Under the pieces are notes generated by a model, which saw only the letters and a program-made list of their open reading frames with translations, had not been told where the DNA came from and made no database searches. DNA of 64,000 nt, from positions 248,001 to 312,000 of the forward strand of contig NZ_JACHXD010000001.1 of assembly GCF_014191875.1 (NCBI RefSeq), written 5' to 3'. Source of the stretch: Pseudoduganella violacea. GTDB lineage: Bacteria > Pseudomonadota > Gammaproteobacteria > Burkholderiales > Burkholderiaceae_D. The first letter of the stretch is position 1. Every line of letters begins with the position of its first letter. Shown here piece by piece: positions 25,684 through 33,635 of this stretch. The position numbers and the translations under genes are program-made.

Positions 25684-26670
25684 TCATTGCAATTCGGCTA
25701 CAAGGCAGGGGGGGGCGAAGCGGCGCCGGTAAGCGCCCGGCGTGGTCGCGGCCAAACGGCGGAAGTGGTGGCGCAACGATTCTTCGGAGCCGAAGCCGGC
25801 GCGCTCGGCCACCTGGGCCAGCGGCAGCTCAGGCGTTTCCAGCAGATCCTTGGCGATGGCAACGCGCTCGCGGGTCAGCCATTCCATCGCGCCCATGCCG
25901 GTCGCTTCCTGGAACTGGCGCTGCAAGGTGCGCGCGCTCATGGCCGCGCGTTCGGCCATGCTGGCCACCGTGTGGCGGCGCGCCGGATATTCGCGCAGCC
26001 AGTCCATCAGGCGCGACAAGCGACCCTGCTCGTCATGCGCCATGGGGCGCGGCAGGAACTGCGCCTGGCCGCCCTCGCGGTGCGGCGCCACCACCAGGCG
26101 CTGGGCCACCAGATTGCCGACGCGGGCGCCGTAATCGCGCCGCACCAGATGCAGCAGCATGTCCAGCCCTGCGGCGGAACCGGCCGAGGTGATGATCTGC
26201 CCTGCATCCACATACAGATCGTCTTCCCTGACCTCGATGCGCGGATAGCGGCGCGCCAGCCGCTCGGTATAGCGCCAGTGCGTGGTGGCGCGGCGGCCAT
26301 CGAGCACGCCGGCTGCCGCCAGCACGAAGACGCCGGAACAGATGCTGCACAGGCGCGCGCCCCGCGCATGCGCGGCGCGGATCTGTTCCAGCAGCGCGGC
26401 GGGCGGCTCTTCATCGGCATTGCGCCAGCCGGGAATCACGATGGTGTCGGCGCGCGCCAGCAGCTCGGGCGCATACGGCGCCTGCAGCGTGATGCCGCCG
26501 GCGGCGCGAATCGGCCCCGGCTCGGCGGCGCAGACGGCAAAGTCATACCAGTCCACGCCCAGTTCGGGGCGGTCGAGCGCAAACAGCTCGACGGTGCAAC
26601 CGAATTCAAAGGTGCACAAGCCGTCATAGGCCAGAGCCACGACCAGATGCTTTTTCGCCTGGGAGTCCAT
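25684..26670 (-). CDS. GlxA-family transcriptional regulator (DJ-1/PfpI domain plus AraC HTH), FtrA-like
   Basis: This 328-residue regulator has an N-terminal DJ-1/PfpI domain of about 190 residues, with the nucleophile-elbow region ARLCSICSGVFVLAAAGVLDGRRATTHW. The C-terminal AraC/XylS double helix-turn-helix is in MSARTLQRQFQEATGMGAMEWLTRERVAIAKDLLE and LAQVAERAGFGSEESLRHHFRR. The Cys in SICSG is at the DJ-1 cysteine position. It is divergent from a rhodanese gene with 120 bases between starts. That FtrA-rhodanese arrangement recurs in proteobacteria, so it probably controls the rhodanese and itself. Confidence 0.9.
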   Translation of the reverse strand: MDSQAKKHLVVALAYDGLCTFEFGCTVELFALDRPELGVDWYDFAVCAAEPGPIRAAGGITLQAPYAPELLARADTIVIPGWRNADEEPPAALLEQIRAAHARGARLCSICSGVFVLAAAGVLDGRRATTHWRYTERLARRYPRIEVREDDLYVDAGQIITSAGSAAGLDMLLHLVRRDYGARVGNLVAQRLVVAPHREGGQAQFLPRPMAHDEQGRLSRLMDWLREYPARRHTVASMAERAAMSARTLQRQFQEATGMGAMEWLTRERVAIAKDLLETPELPLAQVAERAGFGSEESLRHHFRRLAATTPGAYRRRFAPPCLVAELQ

Positions 26671-26790
26671 GGCGCAATCTTAACGCAGAATGGCATTTGC
26701 GCCACTGCCGGCTTAAGCCAGCCGCTTCGATAATGGAGGCCATCTACAGAGCGCCCGCCATCCCGGCGGGACCAAACACGGAGAATGTCC

Positions 26791-27198
26791 ATGTCCATCG
26801 TTACCGAAGCCACCGCCCCCAGCACCCTTGCGCTAGCCCATTTCGAAGCCTCGCTGCAATTCGAAACCGACTGCTGGGATGTGCAGAGCGTGATGGGAAC
26901 GCCGCAACAGGACTTCGTGCTGCTCGACGTGCGCGGCACGGAAAAATACGCGGCCGGCCACGTGCCAGGCGCCATCGACCTGGCCCAGCGCAAGATCATC
27001 GGCTCGCGCCTGGCGGCCTACCCGGCCGATACCGTCTTCATCACCTACTGCGCCGGCCCCCACTGCAACGGCGCCGCCCGCGCCGCCATCCGCCTGGCGC
27101 AGCTGGGCCGTCCGGTCAAGATCATGACCGGCGGCATCACCGGCTGGCTCGACGAAGGCTTCGCCCTCGCCACCACCTCCGCCAGCGAAGCCGCTTAA
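26791..27198 (+). CDS. Rhodanese-like domain protein
   Basis: This is a 135-residue single-domain rhodanese with the fold elements FVLLDVRGTEKYAAGHVPGAIDLA and IMTGGITGWLDEGFAL. The active-site loop is YCAGPHCNGAARAA, where the first Cys occupies the sulfurtransferase position. The loop lacks the usual CRxGxR pattern, so the persulfide donor or phosphatase-like role is open. The ATG at 26791 is preferred to the ATG at 26785 because the GGAGA Shine-Dalgarno directly abuts the latter. A hairpin (CCCGCC/GGCGGG at 26754-26770) lies in the 5' leader. Confidence 0.85.
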   Translation: MSIVTEATAPSTLALAHFEASLQFETDCWDVQSVMGTPQQDFVLLDVRGTEKYAAGHVPGAIDLAQRKIIGSRLAAYPADTVFITYCAGPHCNGAARAAIRLAQLGRPVKIMTGGITGWLDEGFALATTSASEAA

Positions 27199-27203
27199 GC
27201 TCA

Positions 27204-27554
27204 CTACTCTGGCGCAACCACATTCAGCCAGCGCAGGATAAGTTGAGGAGGATTCGGCCTGCGCCGGATATCGAACGCGACTTCCGGCCCTTTACGGATG
27301 TGCGCAATAGTGAACGCATCTCGCTGAACAGTGCTGTCATCGCACAGGATAGCCGCATCTGCCACATGGAGCGCGGAACGAATCGCTTGCTGCGTGCGCG
27401 TAAAGCGTTCGCGCAGGCGCTTTGCGGGAACAGAATGACCTCCTTGCGCGATGCGAGAGTACACGCGACCGATCGACAGGTTGACACTTGCCAGCCCAAC
27501 AAAAATCAGCAGAACATAGTACCCGGCCTCCTGCAAGCTACGTATTGAAACTCG
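27204..27554 (-). pseudogene. N-terminally truncated zeta-toxin/UDP-GlcNAc-kinase-like ATPase (COG4185 type)
   Basis: The open region encodes about 116 residues. They align by memory with the C-terminal half of zeta-toxin-like P-loop kinases: LQEAGYYVLLIFVGLASV, then the lid motif RIAQGGHSVPAKRLRERFTRT. The Walker A loop (GPNGAGKST type) and the first roughly 100 residues are absent. An in-frame TGA at 27555-27557 closes the frame upstream, and the only available starts are weak (TTG 27536). The reading runs out of the end of the upstream small gene in another frame, which looks like a deletion junction. I call it a pseudogene. A functional short protein is unlikely because the nucleotide-binding loop is missing. 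Confidence 0.7.
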
Positions 27555-27829
27555 TCATCCACAAACCGACCGCGCGCCTCGCGGCCACGCCATTGCTGAA
27601 TCACGAGTTCTGGATGCTCCGGATCGCCAAAATACACAGGCGTGTCCTGATCAAACTCCAAGTCGATACCGGGTTTGCCTAAGGCGGCAAGCAGTCCTTG
27701 CTTCGCCTGCTCGCTAGCTTGCAAAGCTGCCTGTACCTCATCCTTTTCCGCTTGCCCTGATCGTACGGATACCAAACCGATCGTAAGTTCTACCGTTGGA
27801 TGATTTCTCTTTTCGCCGTTGCGTGCCAT
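27506..27829 (-). CDS. Small hypothetical protein, possible former antitoxin/partner of the zeta-like kinase
   Basis: The 107-residue protein starts at ATG 27829 with an excellent AGGAGGAAATC ribosome binding site. The sequence has a helical segment rich in Ala/Gln (AEKDEVQAALQASEQAKQGLLAALGKPG) and a strand-rich end with TPVYFGDPEHPELVIQQWRG. The last residues (CRRPGTMFC) read into the kinase remnant out of frame, so the natural C-terminus may have been lost. I do not recognise the family. Its position directly upstream of a zeta-type remnant suggests the two once formed an operon. Confidence 0.6.
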   Translation of the reverse strand: MARNGEKRNHPTVELTIGLVSVRSGQAEKDEVQAALQASEQAKQGLLAALGKPGIDLEFDQDTPVYFGDPEHPELVIQQWRGREARGRFVDDEFQYVACRRPGTMFC

Positions 27830-27895
27830 GATTTCCTCCTGCGCCATTCGATCTCTCTTCACATTCTTTCGACAAACGGCGCGGCAGGAAGTTCC

Positions 27896-28504
27896 TTACA
27901 TGGCCAGCGCTTTTTCGACCGCGCCGACCAGTTGCTTGTCACCCGGCGTGATCTTGCTGGGGAAGCTTTCGATCACATTGCCATTGCGGTCGATCAGGTA
28001 TTTGTGGAAGTTCCAGGCGGGGGCTTTGCCGGTGGCTTTGATCAGGCTGGCGTAGAAGGGATTCGGCGCGCTGCCCGACACCACCGATTTGGCGAACATG
28101 GGGAATTTCACGCCGTAGGTGTTGTAACAGAAGTCGGCGATCTCCTTGCTCGATCCCGGTTCCTGCTTGCCGAAGTCGTTGGACGGGAAGCCCAGCACCA
28201 CCAGCCCCTTGGACGCGTATTTGGCGTGCAGCGCTTCCAGGCCTTCGTATTGGTTGGTGTAGCCGCAGTAGCTGGCGGTGTTCACCACCAGCAGCACCTT
28301 GCCGGCGTACTGGCACAGATCCTGCGGCGCATCGTCCTGCAGGCGCTTGAAGTTCTGCTTGAGGATGGCCGGGCAGCTGGCGGCTGGGGCGGCGGTGGAA
28401 GCGGCCGGCGCGGCGGGCGCGGATTGCGGCTGGGCGAGGACGCTGGCGGCGCTCATCAGGCCCAGCGCGGACAGCACGGAAAATTTGATCAAGGTAGGGG
28501 ACAT
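27896..28504 (-). CDS. Glutathione peroxidase-family protein, secreted
   Basis: This is a 202-residue thiol peroxidase with a signal peptide (cleavage probably after VLA, residue 24) and an Ala/Pro-rich spacer. The GPx domain then has the catalytic Cys in NTASYCGYTNQYEGL, the Gln in GFPSNDFGKQEPG and the Trp in PAWNFHKYLID. The full catalytic tetrad appears present. It is a Cys and not a Sec enzyme, so it may use thioredoxin-like or other reductants in the periplasm. It stands alone and divergent from the PHB depolymerase gene. Confidence 0.9.
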   Translation of the reverse strand: MSPTLIKFSVLSALGLMSAASVLAQPQSAPAAPAASTAAPAASCPAILKQNFKRLQDDAPQDLCQYAGKVLLVVNTASYCGYTNQYEGLEALHAKYASKGLVVLGFPSNDFGKQEPGSSKEIADFCYNTYGVKFPMFAKSVVSGSAPNPFYASLIKATGKAPAWNFHKYLIDRNGNVIESFPSKITPGDKQLVGAVEKALAM

Positions 28505-28680
28505 GGCTATTCCTGCACAAGTAAGAAAAGTGGGAAAAAACCATTCTATGTCAAAGCCATCCGCACCGCTGAACGACCCCGCAGCACGGTAAGCGTTCCT
28601 GCTGTACGATTGAGCGGCTTTAAATACCGCTCCAGAAGTTCTCGCAGAATTGCAGCTCCATTATCAACCGGGAGATTGCC

Positions 28681-29946
28681 ATGCCACGCTGCCGTCCCTT
28701 CTTTGCACGCCGTATCGCAAGCCGCTTTATAGCCAGCCTGGTTTTGCTGGCCACCGCCCTGTCCCTGTCCGTATCACAGGTGCAGGCCGCTCCACTGCCC
28801 GCCATGAAGGCGAAGCAGGTTTCCGTTTCCGGACTCAGCTCCGGCGCGTATATGGCGGTGCAGTTCGGCGTCGCTTACTCGGCTATTGTGGATGGCGCGG
28901 GCGTGATCGCGGGCGGCCCCTACTACTGCGCGCGCGGCAACCTGAGCACCGCCACTACCGTATGCAGCTGCACCACCTTGCCCGCCATGTGCCATGTGAG
29001 CGCTGGCGGCACCAATGTGCCGGGCCTGTTCGACATCACCAACCAGAACGCCAGCAATGGCAGCATCGATCCCGTGGCGGGCATGAACCGCCAGCGCATC
29101 TGGCTGTTCTCGGGCAGCGCCGATACGCTGGTGCCGACGCCGGTGATGGACGACCTGGCCAGCTACTACCAGAACTATGTGCCGGCCGCGAATATCCGCT
29201 ACAAAAAGGACCTGGCGGCCCAGCATGCGGTGCCGACCGACTTCTTCGGCAATGGCTGCTCGACATTGGCTTCGCCCTATATCAGCAACTGCGGCTACGA
29301 TGCGGCGGGCGAACTGCTGCAATGGATTTACGGCCCGCTGGTTCAGAAGTCCAGCAACAACCCGGCCGGACGCTTTATCGGTTTCGATCAGGCCGAGTTT
29401 CTGAGCGATCCGCAGTCGCACGGCATGGCCGCCACCGGTGTGCTGTATGTGCCGCCGGGCTGCGACGCCAATAACGCCCAATCCTGCAAGCTGCACGTGG
29501 CATTCCACGGCTGCAAGCAGAATCAGGCCAACGTCAGCGACGCCTTTGTCCGCAACGCCGGCTATAACGGCTGGGCCGACGCCAACAATATCCTGGTGCT
29601 GTATCCGCAGGCTGCGGCGGTGACGATGGCAAATCCGAATGCGTGCTGGGACTGGTTCAGCTACGACGATCCCAACTACGCCAAACAGTCGGGCCGCCAG
29701 ATGAAAGCCGTGAAGCGCATGGTCGACCGTCTGACCGGCGCCAGCGATCCCGGCCCGGGTCCAGGTCCGGCCACCTGCTTCAACGCCAGCAATTATGCCC
29801 ATGTGCAGGAAGGGCGCGCCCATACGAACGGCTTCTACGTCTATGCCAACGGTTCGGATCAGCTGATGGGGCTGAACAATATCTTCGCCCGCACCACGCT
29901 CAAACGCACCGCGCCGGACTACTACGAAATCGGCACCTGCCCCTAA
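28681..29946 (+). CDS. Secreted PHB depolymerase (type II-like catalytic domain with C-terminal domain)
   Basis: This is a 421-residue protein. A signal peptide (about residues 1-36, ending VQA) precedes a catalytic domain whose lipase box GLSSGAYMAVQF lies close to the N-terminus. It then has Asp in FSGSADTLVP, a His in DPQSHGMAATG and the oxyanion element AFHGCKQNQA. That order, nucleophile before oxyanion His, is the type II arrangement of PHB depolymerases. After a Gly-Pro linker (DPGPGPGP) comes a domain of about 60 residues with CFNASNYAHVQEGRA and NNIFARTTLK. It may bind polymer or support export. It acts outside the cytoplasm on polyhydroxybutyrate; cleavage products could feed the oligomer hydrolase at 55267. 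Confidence 0.88.
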   Translation: MPRCRPFFARRIASRFIASLVLLATALSLSVSQVQAAPLPAMKAKQVSVSGLSSGAYMAVQFGVAYSAIVDGAGVIAGGPYYCARGNLSTATTVCSCTTLPAMCHVSAGGTNVPGLFDITNQNASNGSIDPVAGMNRQRIWLFSGSADTLVPTPVMDDLASYYQNYVPAANIRYKKDLAAQHAVPTDFFGNGCSTLASPYISNCGYDAAGELLQWIYGPLVQKSSNNPAGRFIGFDQAEFLSDPQSHGMAATGVLYVPPGCDANNAQSCKLHVAFHGCKQNQANVSDAFVRNAGYNGWADANNILVLYPQAAAVTMANPNACWDWFSYDDPNYAKQSGRQMKAVKRMVDRLTGASDPGPGPGPATCFNASNYAHVQEGRAHTNGFYVYANGSDQLMGLNNIFARTTLKRTAPDYYEIGTCP

Positions 29947-29964
29947 ACTCTCAGCGAGGTATGC

Positions 29965-30381
29965 ATGTATCCATGGCTCTGGTTCTGGAATCCGCAACTC
30001 AATCTTCCCCTCAGCGGCCATGTGGCCCAGCAGTTCGATTTAAGGCAGTTGCTGCGCACCCTGCCCAGCAATGCGGGCGATGGCGTGGTGGAAGGCGATG
30101 TGGTCCACGAGGTCGCCTCCTACGGCAAGCAGATCGGCTGGCTGACCGATGTGCTGCTGGACGAAGTGCAGGAAATACGGGAGAAGACGGCCGCGAAAAA
30201 CAGTGCACTGGAGAGCTTGCGCATCACCCGGGAGAAAATCGAAGAGATCAAAAAGCGCTACAACCCGACGGCGGCCAGCATCTACAAGGATGTGCAAGAC
30301 CTGCAGCGCCGCGACGGCGAGGAATTCCAGCAATTGCGCAAGCAATTGCTGGAGATTCTGCAACAGCCTCCGGCTGGCTAA
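29965..30381 (+). CDS. Hypothetical protein with C-terminal coiled coil
   Basis: This 138-residue protein starts at ATG 29965 with GCGAGGTATGC in front, 18 bases after the PHB depolymerase stop, so it may be co-transcribed. Its N-terminus is MYPWLWFWNPQLNLPLSG, aromatic but without a signal peptide. Residues about 60-130 are highly helical and charged (LLDEVQEIREKTAAKN, REKIEEIKKRYN, LRKQLLEILQQ), fitting a coiled coil. No family recognised and no function offered. Confidence 0.7.
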   Translation: MYPWLWFWNPQLNLPLSGHVAQQFDLRQLLRTLPSNAGDGVVEGDVVHEVASYGKQIGWLTDVLLDEVQEIREKTAAKNSALESLRITREKIEEIKKRYNPTAASIYKDVQDLQRRDGEEFQQLRKQLLEILQQPPAG

Positions 30382-30387
30382 GCCGAA

Positions 30388-31839
30388 TCAGATCCCGCCC
30401 AGGCAGATGTATTTGACGACCAGGTAATCGTCCATGCCATAGCTGGAACCTTCACGCCCCAGGCCCGACTGCTTGACGCCGCCGAAGGGCGCGACCTCGT
30501 TGGAAATCAGCCCGGTGTTCACACCCACCATGCCGCTCTCCAGCCCTTCCGCCACGCGCCAGATGCGGCCGATATCGCGCGAATAGAAATAGCTGGCCAG
30601 GCCGAATTCGGTATTGTTGGCCAGCGCCAGCGCTTCCTCGTCGGTCTTGAAGCGGAACAGCGGCGCCAGCGGGCCGAAGGTCTCTTCGCCGGCCACCTGC
30701 ATCTGATCGTTGGCGTCCGCAATCACGGTCGGTTCGAAGAAGCTATGGCCCAGCGCGTGGCGCTTGCCGCCCAAGAGCAGGCGGCCGCCTTTGGACAAGG
30801 CGTCGGCCACATGCTGCTCGACCTTCTGCACGGCTTTCTCGTCGATCAGCGGCCCCTGGGTCACGCCCTGCTCCACGCCATTGCCGACTTTCAGCTTGCC
30901 GACGGCAGCCGCGAATTTTTCGGCGAAGGCTTCGTATACGCCATCCTGCACATACAGGCGGTTGGCGCAGACGCAGGTCTGTCCGGCGTTGCGGTACTTG
31001 GAGGCGATGGCCCCTTCCACCGCCGCATCCAGGTCCGCGTCGTCGAACACGATGAAGGGCGCGTTGCCGCCCAGTTCCAGCGACAGCTTCTTGATCGTCG
31101 GCGCGCACTGCTGCATCAGGATGCGGCCCACGCCGGTGGAACCGGTGAAGGTCAGCTTGCGCACGATGGGGTTGCGGCACATCTCCTCGCCGATCTCGCG
31201 CGGCGAGCCGGTGATCACGCTGAACACGCCAGGCGGAATGCCAGCGCGCTCGGCCAGCGCGGCCAGCGCCAGCGCGGAGAACGGCGTGGCTTCGGCCGGT
31301 TTCAGCACCATGGGGCAGCCGGCGGCCAGCGCGGGGCCGGCTTTGCGCGTAATCATCGCAATCGGGAAGTTCCATGGCGTGATCGCGGCGCAGACGCCGA
31401 TCGGTTCCTTGGTCACGACCAGGCGGCGGTCTGGCCAGGGCGACGCCAGGGTTTCGCCGGCAACGCGCTTGCCCTCTTCCGCGAACCATTCGATGAAGGA
31501 AGCGCCGTACTGGACTTCGCCTTTCGATTCGGCCAGCGGCTTGCCCTGCTCCGTGGTCATCAGCAGGGCCAGATCATCGGCGTTTTCCAGGATCAGCTCA
31601 TACCATTTGCGCAGCACGACGGCGCGCTCCTTGGCGGATTTCTTGCGCCACGCGGGCCAGGCGGCATTCGCGGCTTCGATGGCGCGGCGGGTTTCGGCCG
31701 TGCCCATATTCGGAATGGTGCCGATCTGCTCGCCCGTGGCGGGATTGGTGACGGCATGGGTTTCGCCATTATCGGCATCGCTCCACGCGCCGTTGAGATA
31801 CGCTTGCTGACGCAGCAGGCTTGGGTCCTTGAGTTGCAT
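30388..31839 (-). CDS. gabD: Succinate-semialdehyde dehydrogenase (NADP+ type)
   Basis: This 483-residue aldehyde dehydrogenase has PWNFPIAMITRKAGPALAAGCPMVLKPAE, FTGSTGVGRILM, the catalytic Glu in LELGGNAPFIV and the catalytic Cys in NAGQTCVCANR. The C-terminal FGGVKQSGLGREGS is GabD-like. It converts succinate semialdehyde to succinate, the last step of GABA degradation. The ATG at 31839 with GGAGG upstream is preferred over a start 23 codons further out. No GABA transaminase gene is adjacent. Confidence 0.92.
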   Translation of the reverse strand: MQLKDPSLLRQQAYLNGAWSDADNGETHAVTNPATGEQIGTIPNMGTAETRRAIEAANAAWPAWRKKSAKERAVVLRKWYELILENADDLALLMTTEQGKPLAESKGEVQYGASFIEWFAEEGKRVAGETLASPWPDRRLVVTKEPIGVCAAITPWNFPIAMITRKAGPALAAGCPMVLKPAEATPFSALALAALAERAGIPPGVFSVITGSPREIGEEMCRNPIVRKLTFTGSTGVGRILMQQCAPTIKKLSLELGGNAPFIVFDDADLDAAVEGAIASKYRNAGQTCVCANRLYVQDGVYEAFAEKFAAAVGKLKVGNGVEQGVTQGPLIDEKAVQKVEQHVADALSKGGRLLLGGKRHALGHSFFEPTVIADANDQMQVAGEETFGPLAPLFRFKTDEEALALANNTEFGLASYFYSRDIGRIWRVAEGLESGMVGVNTGLISNEVAPFGGVKQSGLGREGSSYGMDDYLVVKYICLGGI

Positions 31840-31921
31840 GATGGCCTCCAGCTGTGTTGATCCCGCCACTATGCCATATGGCGCCAGGGCTTGCAGCGCG
31901 CCTGCCACCTTGCCCCTTTTT

Positions 31922-32725
31922 TCAGCGCACTTGCAATTTCAGCAGCTCCGGCGCGGGCTCCGGCCATTTCAACTTCATGCTCTCCAGCGTTTCCAGCAGC
32001 AGCGAGGCGACGGCGACATTGCGGTGCGGCTTGGAATTGGCGGGCACCACATACCAGGGCGCATGGTCGGCGTCAGTGGCGGCGATGGCATCCTCATAGG
32101 CTTTCTGGTACTGGTTCCACAGCTCGCGCTCCTTTAAATCCTGGGGATCGAACTTCCAGCGTTTTTCCGGCTCATCGAGGCGCGCCTGCAAACGTTCGCG
32201 CTGCTCGTCGCGCGAAATGTGCAGGAAGATTTTGACGATGACGGTGCCGGTTTCCGCCAGCAGGCGTTCGAAATCGCGGATCTGGGCATAGCGGCGCTTG
32301 CATTCGGCCGGCTTGATCGTGCCATGCACCAGCGGCACCAGCACTTCCTCATAGTGGCTGCGGTTAAAGATGGCGATTTCACCCGCCTTCGGCACCTCGC
32401 GGTGCACGCGCCACAGATAGTCGCGCTCCAGCTCAGCCTCGGTCGGCGCCTTGAAGGCGACAGGACGCAGGCCGATGGGATTGATGCCTTTGAACAGGGC
32501 GCGCATGGCACCATCCTTGCCCGCCGTGTCTATGCCCTGCAGCACCACCAGCACCTTGCGCTTGCGCTCCGCCAGCAGCATGGTCTGCAGCGTGGCGATG
32601 CGTTCGCTGAGCGCCTCCATGCGCGCCTTTTCCTCATCCTTGCCCGGCTCCAGCGGGGCGCGGTCGGCATCCTTGTCGCGCAGCTTGAGTTTAGCGGGTG
32701 CCCGGAAATGGTCGCGTGCTTTCAT
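31922..32725 (-). CDS. Polyphosphate kinase 2-family protein
   Basis: This 267-residue PPK2 protein has Walker A GIDTAGKDGAM near residue 64, the lid/base region RDYLWRVHREVPKAGEIAIFNRSHYEEVLVPLVHG and KIFLHISRDEQRERLQAR followed by WKFDPQDLKERELW. PPK2 enzymes transfer phosphate between polyphosphate and nucleotides. The subclass (GDP/ADP or AMP preferring) cannot be fixed by eye, though the single-domain length fits class I or III. Monocistronic by spacing. Confidence 0.92.
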   Translation of the reverse strand: MKARDHFRAPAKLKLRDKDADRAPLEPGKDEEKARMEALSERIATLQTMLLAERKRKVLVVLQGIDTAGKDGAMRALFKGINPIGLRPVAFKAPTEAELERDYLWRVHREVPKAGEIAIFNRSHYEEVLVPLVHGTIKPAECKRRYAQIRDFERLLAETGTVIVKIFLHISRDEQRERLQARLDEPEKRWKFDPQDLKERELWNQYQKAYEDAIAATDADHAPWYVVPANSKPHRNVAVASLLLETLESMKLKWPEPAPELLKLQVR

Positions 32726-32853
32726 GATGGTTCCTGTTTGCTTGCGGTAATGTCCTTGCAGACTAACAGAAATTCCGGCTGCAGCTTTTTAACGCCAAGT
32801 GGGTGCGTTACAATATTTGGGAGATGGTTGATCTATTGCGCAGGAGAGTTGGA

Positions 32854-33015
32854 ATGTTAACAACTGAAATGAAGCGCCAGATTTTCCTGCGACTGCGCGA
32901 CGAAAATTATCAAGCCAGTCTGCGGCTTGAAGGACTGGTGCCCGATAAGACCGACGCGAATCAGTCCACCGTCAAGCCGACCGTGGCTACGCCCAAAACC
33001 ACGTATGTCCGATAA
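32854..33015 (+). CDS. YhfG-family Fic antitoxin
   Basis: This 53-residue protein starts at ATG 32854 with AGGAG at 32842-32846; the open frame extends upstream without support. The block FLRLRDENYQASLRLEGL matches the YhfG family, the small partners of Fic proteins. Residues 22-27 read S-L-R-L-E-G. This fits the (S/T)xxxE(G/N) inhibitory motif, whose Glu obstructs ATP binding in class I Fic antitoxins such as VbhA. Its last 11 bases overlap the Fic gene. The region is visibly lower in GC than its neighbours, suggesting acquisition. Confidence 0.85.
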   Translation: MLTTEMKRQIFLRLRDENYQASLRLEGLVPDKTDANQSTVKPTVATPKTTYVR

Positions 33016-33598
33016 GTATGGCAGGAGCCAAGATGCGCTCTATTGCTATCCACACTCCAATGTCCTAATCAATAAACTCGGTCTAACCGAAGCGGATGCC
33101 CTCCAAGCGGCGGAAATTGAGCTCACGCAGACACGCATCAGTCAATATGAGCCCGACTTTAACAATATTTCCTTCTCGGCCTTACGCGCCATCCATTTCC
33201 ACCTCTTTCAAGATCTCTATAACTGGGCCGGCGAGTTACGGACAATAGACATTAGCAAAGGCAGCACACGGTTTGCGAACGTCAATCGGATCGAACCAGA
33301 AGCGAACAATCTCTTTCGTCAACTTAAACAGGAAGCTTATCTCATCGGTTTACCGCGCGAGCAATTTGTCGCGCGCCTAGCCCATTATTACGGCGAACTG
33401 AACGTGATCCATCCATTCCGTGACGGCAATGGGCGCGCCCAGCGTTTGTTATTTGAAGTGCTCAGCATCAATGCCGGGTATGCACTTCGCTGGGAACCGA
33501 TTCGCCGCGAAGAATGGGTAGGCGCCAACATTGCCGCCTACAACTGCCAGCTTGCGGCACTGACCGCTCTTCTCGACCGCGCATTCATGCCCATTTAA
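33005..33598 (+). CDS. fic: Fic-domain protein adenylyltransferase (toxin)
   Basis: The 197-residue protein carries the intact Fic active-site motif HPFRDGNGR at residues 136-144 and the flap region TRFANVNRI near 89-95. The N-terminus, YCYPHSNVLINKLGL, matches the E. coli Fic type. Fic enzymes transfer AMP from ATP to target hydroxyls; bacterial toxin types modify topoisomerases or other hosts of the family. There is no internal inhibitory helix at the ends, consistent with inhibition in trans by the upstream YhfG-like protein. Start ATG 33005 overlaps the antitoxin end; the longer frame upstream is rejected. GC is low compared with flanks. Confidence 0.9.
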   Translation: MSDKYGRSQDALYCYPHSNVLINKLGLTEADALQAAEIELTQTRISQYEPDFNNISFSALRAIHFHLFQDLYNWAGELRTIDISKGSTRFANVNRIEPEANNLFRQLKQEAYLIGLPREQFVARLAHYYGELNVIHPFRDGNGRAQRLLFEVLSINAGYALRWEPIRREEWVGANIAAYNCQLAALTALLDRAFMPI

Positions 33599-33635
33599 CA
33601 GCTCGGGTTTATGCTATTCGAATTCGATAGTGCGT

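Noticed and set aside
33601..33635. TCGAATTCGA palindrome between Fic and the FAD oxidoreductase as a terminator
   Set aside because: Only a 10-base self-complementary core with no loop and no U-tract; it cannot form a useful hairpin.
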